From Eleginops maclovinus (Eukaryota > Chordata > Actinopteri > Perciformes > Eleginopidae): a stretch of 64,000 nt of DNA. The stretch lies in assembly GCF_036324505.1 (NCBI RefSeq), contig NC_086363.1, forward strand, positions 2,710,790-2,774,789. Reading direction: 5' to 3'. Both the position numbers and the translations under genes were made by a program. This document shows, piece after piece, positions 1-10,790 of this stretch (positions are counted from its first letter, which is position 1; every line of letters starts with the position of its first letter). The notes under the pieces are model-generated. The model saw only the letters and a program-made list of their open reading frames with translations, made no database searches and was not told the DNA's origin.

Positions 1-132
1 GAAACAATGAAATAAAAATTACTTTCTTCAATTTAGTAATTAGGATGCTGATGAGCACCCTGGCATGTCAAGTTACAGTGAACATGACATGCGATGACAT
101 GCAGCACTTGTTCATTAATCTGAATACTATCT

Positions 133-445
133 AGCAAGGCCAGCAGTGGCTCAGTCAGTAGGGGCTTGGACTGGGAATCGTAGGGTCGCCAGTTCAAGTC
201 CACAACACAGACTTGAAATATGGAAGGTGGACTGCTACTTGGAGAGGTCCCAGTTCACCTCCTAGGCCTTTGAGCAAGGCACCGGACACCTCCAATCTCC
301 CCTCCCCATTGCTCCCCGGGCGCTGCACAATAGCTGCCCTCTGCTCCTAGTACTAGGATGGGTTAAATGCAGAGGACCAATTTCACTGTGTGTGCTCTGC
401 TGTGTGCATGTATGTGAGTAATAAAGAGGGTTTCATCCTCCGATT
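133..445 (+). repeat. tRNA-derived SINE (diverged copy)
   Basis: The head reads like a tRNA gene: a box-A-like stretch (TGGCTCAGTCAGTAGG) is followed about 35 bases later by a box-B-like AGTTCAAGTCC. The body contains CTCCCCGGGCGCTGCACAAT and a tail near AATAAAGAGGG. The same order of motifs occurs in reverse complement at 4953-5221 and 42429-42666, so this is an old member of one dispersed family. The head cannot fold as a functional tRNA as it stands. Confidence 0.7.
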
Positions 446-1553
446 CTATCTAAGGGAATGCATTTGTCACAGATGTCCTATGATATTTTCATTTTGAGTT
501 CCCAGCAGCACAGATACTCCAAAAAATGCAGCTCTTTCACCATTATGTTGAATAATAAGATGCTTTTCTGAATTAATACAATATATAGTACTTCTTGTAA
601 AGATTGTTACGTCAACTTTTTCCAAGATCAGAAACAAACTTGAAGTCTCAACATTTTTATTTATTTATTTGTTTCTATTTGTTAAAGTATTCCCACCAGC
701 GTGACCATAAATCCAACTCTATTTTGAACATTATTGAAGGTTAATCCATATGTTCAACTATTCCTTTTCACCATTATTTCTCTAGAAGTTCCTCACTAAC
801 TATTTTCTTTGTAACTTCCTAACTCAATTAGTGCAATTACAACATTCAAGCCACTTTTAATGCCTTTTAAACTGCGTTTGACTCGACAGCAAGCTAAATT
901 CAAACCCTTAAATCTAATAAACCACACCAAAATATGCACTCTTACATCTTACAATCGTTTAAGTCCAAGAAAGATTCATATCTTTTCTAAAAATAACGCC
1001 ATCAGCCAACGACAACATGATTATACTTCACTGCATGTACTTTTATGCAGATTGAGATCCTTTTGCATACTACAAAAATGAAAGTACATGCAATATATTA
1101 AAACCTTTGGTAAATCATGTCCTATTTAAATTGATTTGGTAAAAAGAAATTCAGAAATCTTCCCCTCTGTGTCCAAAATGCCTCTCATTTCTTTCGATGC
1201 AGCCACACCATTAAAAAAAGCGATTAATCAGCGAGTATTTCCTCCACTTCTCTGCTCCTTCTAGCCGAAATCGTGATGAACTTTGAATCCACTGTTAATC
1301 ACACTAACTATACCTCCTTTTCTTTCCTGTGCCTTTAGAAATCCCACCCCCAAAAACACTCCTGGTCCTGTGCCATCTCTGCAATAAAAGGAAACACTTA
1401 AGCTGCCTACGTTTCCCACAGTCCTCAGCTGCTGGCAGGCAGAAAAGACTGTAATTTGCCTGTCTAATTACCAAGCTATTTAAAGTGGCATGCATGTGTG
1501 TGTGTGTGAAGATGTGGGGGTGGACACAAGGCAACACTGCTCTTGTACAATAT

Positions 1554-1584
<31 letters not shown>
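1554..1584. repeat. (CA)n microsatellite
   Basis: This is an uninterrupted CA run of about 15 units in gene-poor DNA. A shorter TG run lies at 1497-1508. Confidence 0.85.
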
Positions 1585-1585
<1 letters not shown>

Positions 1586-1805
1586 TGTAAACGCCTTGAG
1601 CTTCACAGGAGAACAGAGACACACACACGATGAGGAGCTACAATAAAGCTGTCAGAGTCTGTACAGCTCGGGGAAAAGAGAGCAGAAAAAGAGAGGATTG
1701 AGAGATAAATGAAGAGCAGACAAAAGGAGAGTTGAATAATTCATGGATGTTTTTTTTCTGCAGAGCTTTTCTTTGTCATCATCTCTCTCCCTCTCTCTCT
1801 AACAG

Positions 1806-1863
1806 GGTATCTTCACCTCACAAATATACGGCGCTGAGCAAGAAGAGGATGTTCCTGAAGTAA
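1806..1863 (+). CDS. Possible terminal coding exon of an unidentified gene
   Basis: A strong pyrimidine tract (1775-1801) ends in AACAG. The next base plus 18 codons read VSSPHKYTALSKKRMFLK and then a TAA stop at 1861-1863. The short peptide is basic and hydrophilic. It would be the last exon of a plus-strand gene that starts left of the window. I do not recognise the peptide, and an exon this short can arise by chance, so treat it as a hint only. Confidence 0.15.
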
Positions 1864-2620
1864 AACCTAGACAACAGTTTCTATTGAGAGAGAGAATGTG
1901 ACATGAGGCTGTTTGTGCTGCATGTTCTGCAAGATGCATGACGATTTGTGCTTTTAATTTATCAAAGGTCATATCAGAAACAACAGGAATCTGAATGGGA
2001 TGATCCTCTGTTTGTTGTTTTGTGTTAATCCATGGAAGATTATAACTTCACAACAACAGAAATGAACTTTAAATTTGCTTTACTGTTCATTTACATTCAG
2101 ATATTTCAACCTAGGATCATGTTAACTTTGTATAAACTAGGTAATTAAAAAGTGCCGCCTAAGGGGATAAAGGGGCAACATGCTTCACTTATTCAACAAG
2201 GATGCAAGTTTAAATAGGTGGGAATTCATGACATTTGGTACAGGATCAGCTTTAATAATTTGGATAAATCAGAGATGAAAAACAGAATTCAACACGTGGT
2301 AAACTGTATGTATGCAACTTAACTTTGATCAATATATGGAGTATAGCCTTCCTACTTCCTACTATGAAAGAGACTATTTATTGCTCACATACCCATTAAA
2401 CTGGCATATTTATTTGTAGTATTAAAACTGCTTTTATCTACTGGTATTTGTGTGATGTAGACATCTTTTCAAACAGTTTTGAAACTTAATTTTTGATCTC
2501 GCTGTAAACTGCATTTACATAATCTTATATTTCACAAGACAAGATGGCAGATATGAAACAATGAAGCTACAATAATAATAAATCATTCAGATGAGGCTTT
2601 TAAATGACCCTAAAGAACAT

Positions 2621-2725
<105 letters not shown>

Positions 2726-2865
2726 ACTCAGCTAAATAAAGCCGTGGAGTGTCAGGCTCAGCATCTCTGCATTGCGTGTTCATTGTGCTGCGGGGAAAGC
2801 AACAGCAGCAACCCCACGGGTGATGCACCGTGTCAGCAAACACATAACAATAGATTGTCTGGTGT

Positions 2866-2893
2866 CACACACACACATACATACACACACTCA

Positions 2894-2931
<38 letters not shown>
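2866..2931. repeat. (AC)n microsatellite, interrupted
   Basis: The AC run has a few interruptions at its left end (ATAC, TCAC, CCAC) and is pure from about 2899. It is complementary to the GT run at 2623-2724. Confidence 0.9.
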
Positions 2932-2933
<2 letters not shown>

Positions 2934-3243
2934 CACAATGGATGTTTTGGGAGTGACTCCCGGCTGCCTCATGTAATGCATCACGTAGCCTGGTACAAAC
3001 ACAACACAGGGATGAATAAATGCTGCCATGGATTTAAAAAACTAACAGATATTTAGAAATCTTTTTGAAGAAGAAAGCTTTTCAGGCCTACATGTAGATA
3101 GCAATATTTCTGTCAAACCTGAAGTGTTTCTAAGCTACAAGTACACACAAAAGCTGATCAGCATCAATATGAAGTGTTACCTCCACATATACTGAGACAG
3201 TTCTGAGTGCTGCTGAGGAAAGAGGCAGCAGCAGAAGCAAAAG

Positions 3244-3462
3244 ATGAGCTCATCTCTGGTTAAGCTGCAGAAAATTCAGAGACCGCTAATGGAGGATGAG
3301 TGCTGTCACAGCGGCTGGCAGAGACTGACACCTAAACACAGTGTGAGAGGCTGTGAGCTAAAAGTGAAGAAGCCACAGATACCAGCCGCTAAAAGCAAAA
3401 CGCTGCTGCCCGCTGCGGTCATCACGCCTGAGCAGCTGAAAAGTGGTCCTCTGCGATCATGA
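3244..3462 (+). CDS. Unidentified 72-codon open frame
   Basis: An ATG-initiated frame of 72 codons ends in TGA, in DNA that is more GC-rich than its flanks. An AATAAA lies at 3588-3593, about 125 bases past the stop. The product would be basic with no domain I recognise (it starts MSSSLVKLQK). It may be chance, or a terminal exon of an unknown plus-strand gene. Nothing else supports expression. Confidence 0.15.
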   Translation: MSSSLVKLQKIQRPLMEDECCHSGWQRLTPKHSVRGCELKVKKPQIPAAKSKTLLPAAVITPEQLKSGPLRS

Positions 3463-3635
3463 TATTTAAAAAAAGGGTTATTGTTTATGCCAGGATTCAG
3501 TTTCTTAAAATAAGTATGTTTTTCTTACGTATAATGACTCTTTTTAAACATCAATACAAACCTTTCAAAAAATCTTTCAGGATCGTAAATAAACCTAAAC
3601 CTAAAATGTGTTTATTTCACTTGATAAAATACGAT

Positions 3636-3903
3636 TTAAAGAGGCCCTCTTATGCTTTTTGGGCCCTTTCCTGTAGTTTGTTTTATAGGTTTTAGTGCAT
3701 GTAAATGGTCTACAAATGCTAAAATCCCTCCAGAGTTTTCCTCCATTGGACTCCTTTCTTAACATCCAGAACATAATGACATCACAATGTAACAATCGCG
3801 CTTCTATTGGCTAGTGCTCCAACACATTGTCCATAATTGTCTAGGGGGCGGGACATCTCTAAGCGATTGACCAATCACAACAGAGCCGGCTATAGCTAAC
3901 CTG
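3636..3903 (-). mobile_element. MITE-like element copy 1, partial
   Basis: The left end reads TTAAAGAGGCCCTCTTATGC. The interior is the reverse complement of the copy at 18279-18719, sharing the stretches around ATGTAAATGGTCT, CTATTGGCTAG and GGGGCGGGACATCTCTAAG. It breaks off after the GCCGGCTATAGCTAACC segment, so roughly half the element is missing. Confidence 0.75.
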
Positions 3904-4683
3904 TAATTATATCTCAATGTTTATTTTAAATAATCTGGTATTTTTTAACTTACTTTTAACTTACGCTGTCTGATAAATATAGTGGGAAAAAGTGTTTTAT
4001 TGGCTTCTAAAATGTATAAGCCTGTAGAGAAGCATTAAGTGAAAATACTCAGGTGAAAAACAAGTCGCTGTTCTTAAGTACATGTACTTCGTTACATTAG
4101 AGGAACATTAGATACTTAAACTCTTTTGAGAAAAACATTGTTCAGATTTGAAAGATTTAGAGGCCCGTCGGCATCTTCAATCCGAGGGATCAGTATCGCT
4201 CTCCGCCTTTAAAATCAAATATGAGTCAGAGTGCAGCCCGGTTCACACAGAGGTCTGAGATTCCTGGAGGGATTTGGGGTGAGAGAGCTGGAGGATTGGG
4301 TGAGAAAAATAAGTTTGAAGGCGGAAGAAAGTGAGTGCGTGTGAGCGGGTTTTTTTCCCATGACTCTGTGGGAGTCAGACAGGTAGGGGTCTGGGATTAG
4401 AGAGTGTGACCCCGCTCAATCTGCAGGAATGAATTCCTTCTTCACAGCTCTCACCGTCCGCCAGAGAGGCATTTCAGCAGAGACATGAGAAGAAGGAGGA
4501 AAACCTCAAAATCTTCTCCTTATTCTGAAATTGTCATGCCATGTTTTGAGTCATAATCCGCATATTTATGATAGAGATAAACAGTTGTTATGATATCTTT
4601 GATCCCAATGCTTTCAGACAGTATGGATTTAGTGTTTTTATTGTGTATTTATATCACATTTCAAGTTTAATCAGAATAAAATA

Positions 4684-4796
4684 GACTGAAATAAGAGCTC
4701 CACTTGCAGAGAGACACTTCAATAGAAAATTATTCATAATAAACAGAGTTTGACTGACAGGGGATTCCAAAAACACCAAACAGCAGCTGGACTCTT
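4684..4796 (+). repeat. Local direct duplication, unit A
   Basis: This 113-base stretch recurs with scattered substitutions and small indels at 5730-5842. Both copies begin GACTGAAAT and share AGAGCTCCACTTGCAGAGAG and GACAGGGGATT. The spacing is about 1.05 kb and a SINE (4953-5221) sits between them. The stretch is non-coding. Confidence 0.8.
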
Positions 4797-4952
4797 TAAG
4801 CATGTTTGTAGTGCTTTTCAATCACATAGTATAGAAAGTATAGGCAGAAATCTTCTCCTTATTCATGCCCTGTTTTAAGTCTATTATATAGATAAAGGTA
4901 GATTATATTCTGCAACACAGAAGGGATTCAACGTATATCCAGTGAATTTACA

Positions 4953-5221
4953 GATGAAGATTCAAGATGATGAAGATTCAACTTTCTATTGTCATTGCAC
5001 AGAGTACAAGTACTAGGACAACGAAATGCGGTCTCTGCATTTGACCCATCCTAGTGTTAGGAGCAGTGGGCTGCCATTATGTACGGCGCCCGGGGAGCAG
5101 TGTAGGTAACCAGTGTCTTGCTCAGGGACACCACGGTGGCACTTGGTCTTTCGGGGACTTGAACTGGTGACCTTCCAGTTCCCAGGCCAAGCCCCTATGG
5201 ACTTTGCCACCACCGCCCTGA
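4953..5221 (-). repeat. tRNA-derived SINE (minus orientation)
   Basis: Read on the minus strand, the element has a tRNA-like head with CCAGTTCAAGTCCC as box B. A body with TGCTCCCCGGGCGCCGTAC follows, and it ends in CAATAGAAAGTTGAATCTTC. It is nearly identical to 42429-42666, which suggests fairly recent spread of this family. Confidence 0.8.
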
Positions 5222-5729
5222 CAGTATATCCTCCAGTTTATTCTGAATATAATAACAGCTATCAGGAGCGTTGAACAGCTGGTTATTAACCCATTATAGC
5301 TGGTTTGTTGTAATAAAAAAAGCCAATACAACAACGTGTGCACCAGTTAATCCAAACAGTGGATATTTCCCTTCTTTAGGCAGCTCACTCAGGCTATAAA
5401 TAAACTTCACCAACTCACCACAGCCAGACTATAGTGTTTGTCTTGAGTAGTTTAACCTTCTCAAGACAAATAAAAGCTTTGAGATTCGACAGAGAAAAGC
5501 TTTCATTGAACATATATTGCATCTTCAGTTCATTGTGCAGTTTGCATACCATGTCTTTATAATCCACAACGTATTCATAAAGATCAATGTGTCTCATTAT
5601 ATCTTGATCTGGAAGCTGTAACACAGTAGGGATAGAACATACTTGACTGTGTATCTAGAAAACATATCCAATTTGTTCAGAATAAATGAAGGATCTGTGA
5701 GGACTCTGTGAAAGCCACCTGAACAGCCG

Positions 5730-5842
5730 GACTGAAATTAGAGCTCCACTTGCAGAGAGACACTTAAACAGAAATGAAAATGCATAATAAACACAGAGTC
5801 TGATTGACAGGGGATTTGCAAAAACACCAAACCACAGCTCTG
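5730..5842 (+). repeat. Local direct duplication, unit B
   Basis: This is the second copy of the segment at 4684-4796, in the same orientation. It differs by scattered substitutions and small indels. Confidence 0.8.
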
Positions 5843-6579
5843 AGTTCTGAAATAGAGCTCACGTTTGTTTTTATTCTTCTGATTTGTTCTTTTTCTACAA
5901 CCGTGAACATTTCTACATGTCATGGAACGTTCTTTGAAGGTTTTTGGTTTAATTATTAAGTAGAAATACACTGTATAAAGCTACATTCCTTTCACAATAT
6001 ACACCATAAAATAGCATGTTTTCTGGAAATGTAAGAACTGAAAGGTTTGTATGGATAGCTAATTGATAAAGTCCAAAAATATACATCCTTTTTTAACTCA
6101 ACTACTGGCAGCTAAAACCTCTGGATTCCATTTACCTCCATTTTTGGAGTTTCTGAGACCACACAAGGCTGCTCCATATTTAAATATATAACCTTACATC
6201 TAATCTACAAATATATGATGTACACATGCAACAATTAGATAAAGACTTCACATAAATTGCTCGTTGTCAACACTCGAAGAGTTAAGGCTGTACAATCGGT
6301 AAACACCATGGTAATGTTTGTATGCCAAAAGCCGTGAAGCACACGCTGTTTTAATCTATTATTATGAATACAATTGAATCTATTTGATTCTAAATGGGAA
6401 CATAATGAACAAAACAACCATCATGCGGTTTTAAATAAGACCTGAAACTAGATATTGAGACTAAACTCATCAGACAAATGTTGACTGAAGAAAATAAATC
6501 AGGAGAGATTTTTATTAAGGTTAATTAAAATAAGTCACCGTTAGATTTATTTTGTGTGTGTAACAGAGTCCTCTCAAGC

Positions 6580-6779
<200 letters not shown>

Positions 6780-6905
6780 GTTGCAAAGAAGTGTATTATT
6801 AAAGTGCCCTAAGCCGGTCGGCTTTCAGCTCATATATGAAGCCGAGCAGACATACCTGTCTGTCTGCCTCTCTAATACCTGTAATTCTCTACCCCAGGGT
6901 CTGTC

Positions 6906-6908
<3 letters not shown>

Positions 6909-6980
<72 letters not shown>
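6909..6980. repeat. (GT)n microsatellite, about 36 units
   Basis: This pure GT run is preceded by CTGTCTGTCT. It is complementary to the AC run at 6581-6777, with about 130 bases between them. Confidence 0.97.
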
Positions 6981-6981
<1 letters not shown>

Positions 6982-8070
6982 CTCCTACTCTTAGCTCCTC
7001 CTCCCCATTGGTCATTTTTTTTTTTTAAACCAATAAACCAGCCACAGTCGTTCAAATCAAACCGACCAATGGGACGTCTGCGTTGCTGCGTTCACCTGCA
7101 GTCGGCTCTGTGTGGTTGTGTCAGCATTATTTGGTATTTCCGTCATCTAAAAGGAATGTGAAACGTTAAATACAGTACGTCATGTCTCTGAGATGTGTTT
7201 TCTCTCTGCACAGTAGGTCAGTTTATGACTGTTTCATGTATGAAGGCAGAGATGATGCCAGTTCCATCTTTTGAATCCTTCTTAAAAACACACTTCATTC
7301 CCCTGCACCTTTCATTAGTGTAGTAAAGTCTTGATCCATCACTGATTGCATTGTTGTTTATTGGTGGTTGCAAAAAGCCGGCAGCTAAACAGAAGTCCCA
7401 CCTGCAGCAGGACAGGACATGAAAGATGAAAAGTTAAAAGACAGATGAGACAGAGATCCAAACAGAGTCAGCAGTGAGGAGGAGAAGCTGGGAAGAGATA
7501 TAACTTCAATCAGAGCTAATATTTCATCTCAAAGGACATTAATATGATTCCTTGCAGGATGACGTTGGGAAAGTTGCAGAGTTTCAAAGTTCTCTAAATG
7601 AGAATCACATCAACTCTTCTGTTGTCTTTTGGATTCATCTGTTTGAAGTTGTCACCTCATGCCTTTTATTCTCATTATTTTACATTCCTCAGTGACAGTC
7701 TTTACATCTTTTTAGTAAAAGAAGCAGTATTGCGAATATTTTCCTCTAAAAAGTAGAAGAGATAACATTTGAAGTAAAGAAATACTTTGGTAAAGGGATT
7801 TCTTAACTTAAATGTGCCCTTCCAGTGAATAGGATTCCCTTGATCAGGGTATTTGAGATTCTTTTTGTGGACTCTGGCTCCATCTGGTGGTCACATAAAT
7901 ACTGGCAGGCTGAGTAAAATATATATTTTAGATCAGAAACATGCCTTCACCTCATTTACTGTCAACATATTTGATATTGTGCCAGACAGTTTGATGTCCC
8001 CTCTGCCAGTGGTACAGTAGAAAGTAAAAGTGTACATTCTTACTGTATTGTGCAGCAGGTGTACTGAGAT

Positions 8071-8438
8071 TTGAAGAGAACATATTCTGCTCATTTCCAG
8101 GTTCACATCAGTATGTGGTGTCTCTCCTGGGACATGTCTCCATGCTTTGATGTTCAGAAAGCTCTCTCATACTGCCTGCGCACCTCTTTTCACCCTCTGT
8201 CTGAAGCCCACTCTGCTCTGATTGGTTAGCTCTGTTGTGATTGGTCCACCTTAGTCTATCACGTACAATGTGTCGGAGCGCTAGCCAATAGAAGCCCAAG
8301 TGTTACATGATGATGTCACTATGTAAAGAGGGAACACAGGGATTTTAGCCTTTGCAGACTATTTACATGCACCAAAACCTATAAAACACACTTCAGGAAA
8401 GGGGAAACTCCAAAAAGCACAATAGGACCCCTTTCAGA
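8071..8438 (+). mobile_element. MITE-like element copy 2
   Basis: This copy has the shared order of motifs: CAGTATGTGGTGTCTCTCC, CCTCTGTCTGAAG, CTGATTGGTTAGC, GTGATTGGTC, GCTAGCCAATAGAAG. It ends in AGCACAATAGGACCCCTTT. The left end is eroded. The three ATTGG or CCAAT boxes are family features. Confidence 0.8.
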
Positions 8439-8960
8439 AATGAAACATTTAAATTCATAGCAAAGAGCAGCAATATTAAAATAGCCTCGTATGTTTTTGT
8501 GTTACAACACGGCCACTTTATGAAACACAAATATTACTTATAGTGAATCCAAACTGCGTCATGGCGCTATCAGAGCAGAGAGGAGTCAAGGGAGGAAAAT
8601 GATTCATTCAATGGAGCAGCCACACCAAAGTGTGTCTTAACAACAGGGCGGAGGAGTTCATAAAAACTATAAAGAATGAATCTCTGATAAACACACACCC
8701 TGCGCTGGAATCAGTTTCTGTAGCGTACAAGGGCGAGTCGCATTTTAATATAAGTCCTCACACATCACACAGTTCATATCACTGAATACAACGATCTTCA
8801 TATCACTGAGAGAAATGCTCCAGAGTCAGGATGTTGTGATTGTGAAGACTTCCTTGTCCTATCATTAAACAACCATTGTGGATTATGACTCATGAAGCCA
8901 AATACTCTGAGCTGCCTTGGATTACTCAAAGTCAAACAACACTTCACTTACTGTTTAAGA

Positions 8961-9310
8961 AGTTCACTGGTATTCAAAACGTCCATTCAATTTCTGTTAC
9001 AGTAGTTTGACTTGCATTAAAAACTCCTCATGTTCTTTAAGTAGATATACCGATATTCAAAACCCAAACTACCTAGTAATTTAAGTATTTTATCCTCCAG
9101 TTTAACTGATATTCAAAACTCCCTATTTACTGCCACTTTACTTCCATTTCAGTAGTTAACCTGGTGTTTAAAACGGCTATTTTGGTAGTTTAGCTTCTAT
9201 TTAAAACTCCTCATGTTCTTTAAGTAAATATACTGATATTCAAAACAAACAACAACAATTGTACTAGTTAAACTAATATCTAAAACATCCACTTTAACTT
9301 CCACTTAAGT
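8961..9310 (+). repeat. Degenerate tandem repeat, period about 184 bp
   Basis: A segment beginning AAAACTCCTCATGTTCTTTA at about 9019 returns at about 9203. The phrase GATATTCAAAAC or GGTATTCAAAAC recurs at intervals across the whole stretch. The copies are diverged. No coding potential is seen. Confidence 0.65.
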
Positions 9311-9950
9311 GTCATTTGAATTGTTTCCCTTGTCCTGTACGTGCTAAACACATTTTTACGGGAGCTTAAAAGCCTGGCACCATCCATAAGATCTAGAATC
9401 CATTCCTTCACGCAGTTTAGGTTAATTGACTAAGCAAGATATCCACACATAGCAACATAGAGAAGAAGATACAGAAAACAGAAGGTGTAAAGGTGTAAAC
9501 TGATTTTTCCCCGTATACATCACACCCTACTACAAACTCCACACTTGGCAGGAAGTTCAAGGAGCATCACACACTCAACTTCCACTGATGCCAAGTGTCG
9601 GCTCTCAGCGGTCCAACAGTGAAGTTATTAATGTATCCTTAGCACTGCTCCTGGACCTACACACTTACAAGGATTTGGGATTTTTGTTTTGAATGTACGT
9701 GAATGGTAAACAGAGGCCTGAATCTGTGTGTTTCACTAGGAGTAAGATAACAGACTGCAGTGTTTTTGCATATTGTGTCCTATAACAACAAGTCATATGT
9801 TGTAAAAAGATGAGGTGGTGCCCTCCTAAAACAATCAGGAATAACGATCAATAGACCTTTGCTCCTGTCTGCCTGTACGGTAAATGTAAAGTATATTTGA
9901 TCGAGGCGATAATACTTTAACGAGTATTTCCAAGTCCTCTTTAAAGAGGC

Positions 9951-10263
9951 CCTGTAATGCTTAGGTTCATATCAGTATTCAGTGTCTCTCCTGGGACATG
10001 TCTCCAGGCTCTAATGTTCAGAAAGCTCTTTATGTGTCTCATACTGCCTGTGCTGAAGCTCCTCTTTTCACCCTCTGTCTGAAACCAGAGCCCAGTCTGC
10101 TCTGATTGGTTAGCTGGCCAACTCTGTTGTGATTGGTCTACCGCTTAGAGACGTCCCATGCAATGTGTTGGAGCGCTAGCCAATAGGAGCGTGAGTGTTA
10201 CATTGTGATGTCACTGTGTACATGAAGTAAACAATGGAGTCCAATGGAGGCGTTTCAGGCAGA
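9951..10263 (+). mobile_element. MITE-like element copy 3, upstream of unc93a
   Basis: It begins TTAAAGAGGCCCTGTAATGC, a variant of the family terminus. It carries the same internal CCAAT-type boxes (CTGATTGGTTAGC, GTGATTGGTC, GCTAGCCAATAGG) and stops after GAGGCGTTTCAGGCAGAG, so the right end is missing. It lies about 440 bases upstream of the unc93a start codon. Confidence 0.8.
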
Positions 10264-10474
10264 GAAAAATATTGAAAGTTTAATAATTAATTTGACGGCA
10301 GAATCAGAAATATCTAATGGTTTGTGAATAAATATATTTATTTATTTAGAAGTAAAAAGTATTTTAATGATAAACTTTTATACAATTTAATTTTAACTGA
10401 GGTTTTTTTGCGTTGTGGTGATGCAACTTTAACTTGTAGAGATAACAGCAGATCCAATGTGTACAAATATGTAT

Positions 10475-10530
10475 GTGCGTGTGTGAGCGTGTGTGTGTGG
10501 GCGTGTGTGTGTGAGCGTGTGTGTGTGTGT
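10475..10530. repeat. Interrupted (GT)n tract
   Basis: Short GTGTGTG runs are separated by GAGC and GGGC. The tract lies about 170-230 bases upstream of the unc93a start codon, within the presumed promoter or 5' UTR region. Confidence 0.8.
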
Positions 10531-10560
10531 TGAACTTTGTGCTTATTACCAGTTAAAGAG

Positions 10561-10700
10561 TTAATCACAGGGGAGTTTCAGCAGAGAGCTTAGTCTAGCT
10601 TTACTCGGAGCTGTATGCAGCCAGTAATCTGAAACAAACCGTGTTTTAGTTTAGTTTAGTTAATTTTTCTTACAGCTTTTTCAGTTTTTGAGAGGCAGCC
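10561..10700 (+). promoter_or_regulatory. unc93a: unc93a 5' flank or 5' UTR, with a possible splice acceptor
   Basis: This is the sequence immediately before the unc93a start codon. TTTTTCTTACAG ends near 10676 and looks like a splice acceptor, so the ATG exon may be preceded by a 5' UTR exon that I cannot place. The start ATG at 10701 has G at -3 (GCAGCCATG). AGTTAATCAC near 10560 resembles half an HNF1 site. This last point is only suggestive. Confidence 0.3.
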
Positions 10701-10790
10701 ATGATTAGCCGTAACTTTAAGAACGTGCTGGTGGTGTCTGTCGGGTTTCTCTCACTTTTCACAGCTTATGGAGGCCTGCAGAGTTTACAG
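10701..10790 (+). CDS. unc93a: unc93a coding exon 1 (residues 1-30)
   Basis: It encodes the N terminus and the first membrane segment (from about NVLVVSVGFL to AYGGL). The donor is CAG|GTAAGT. This ATG is chosen because MISRNFKNVLVVS aligns with the N terminus remembered for vertebrate UNC93A. Confidence 0.93.

Noticed and set aside
133..230. tRNA gene by box A and box B
   Set aside because: The acceptor and anticodon stems do not close, and the sequence continues into a SINE body repeated elsewhere in the window.
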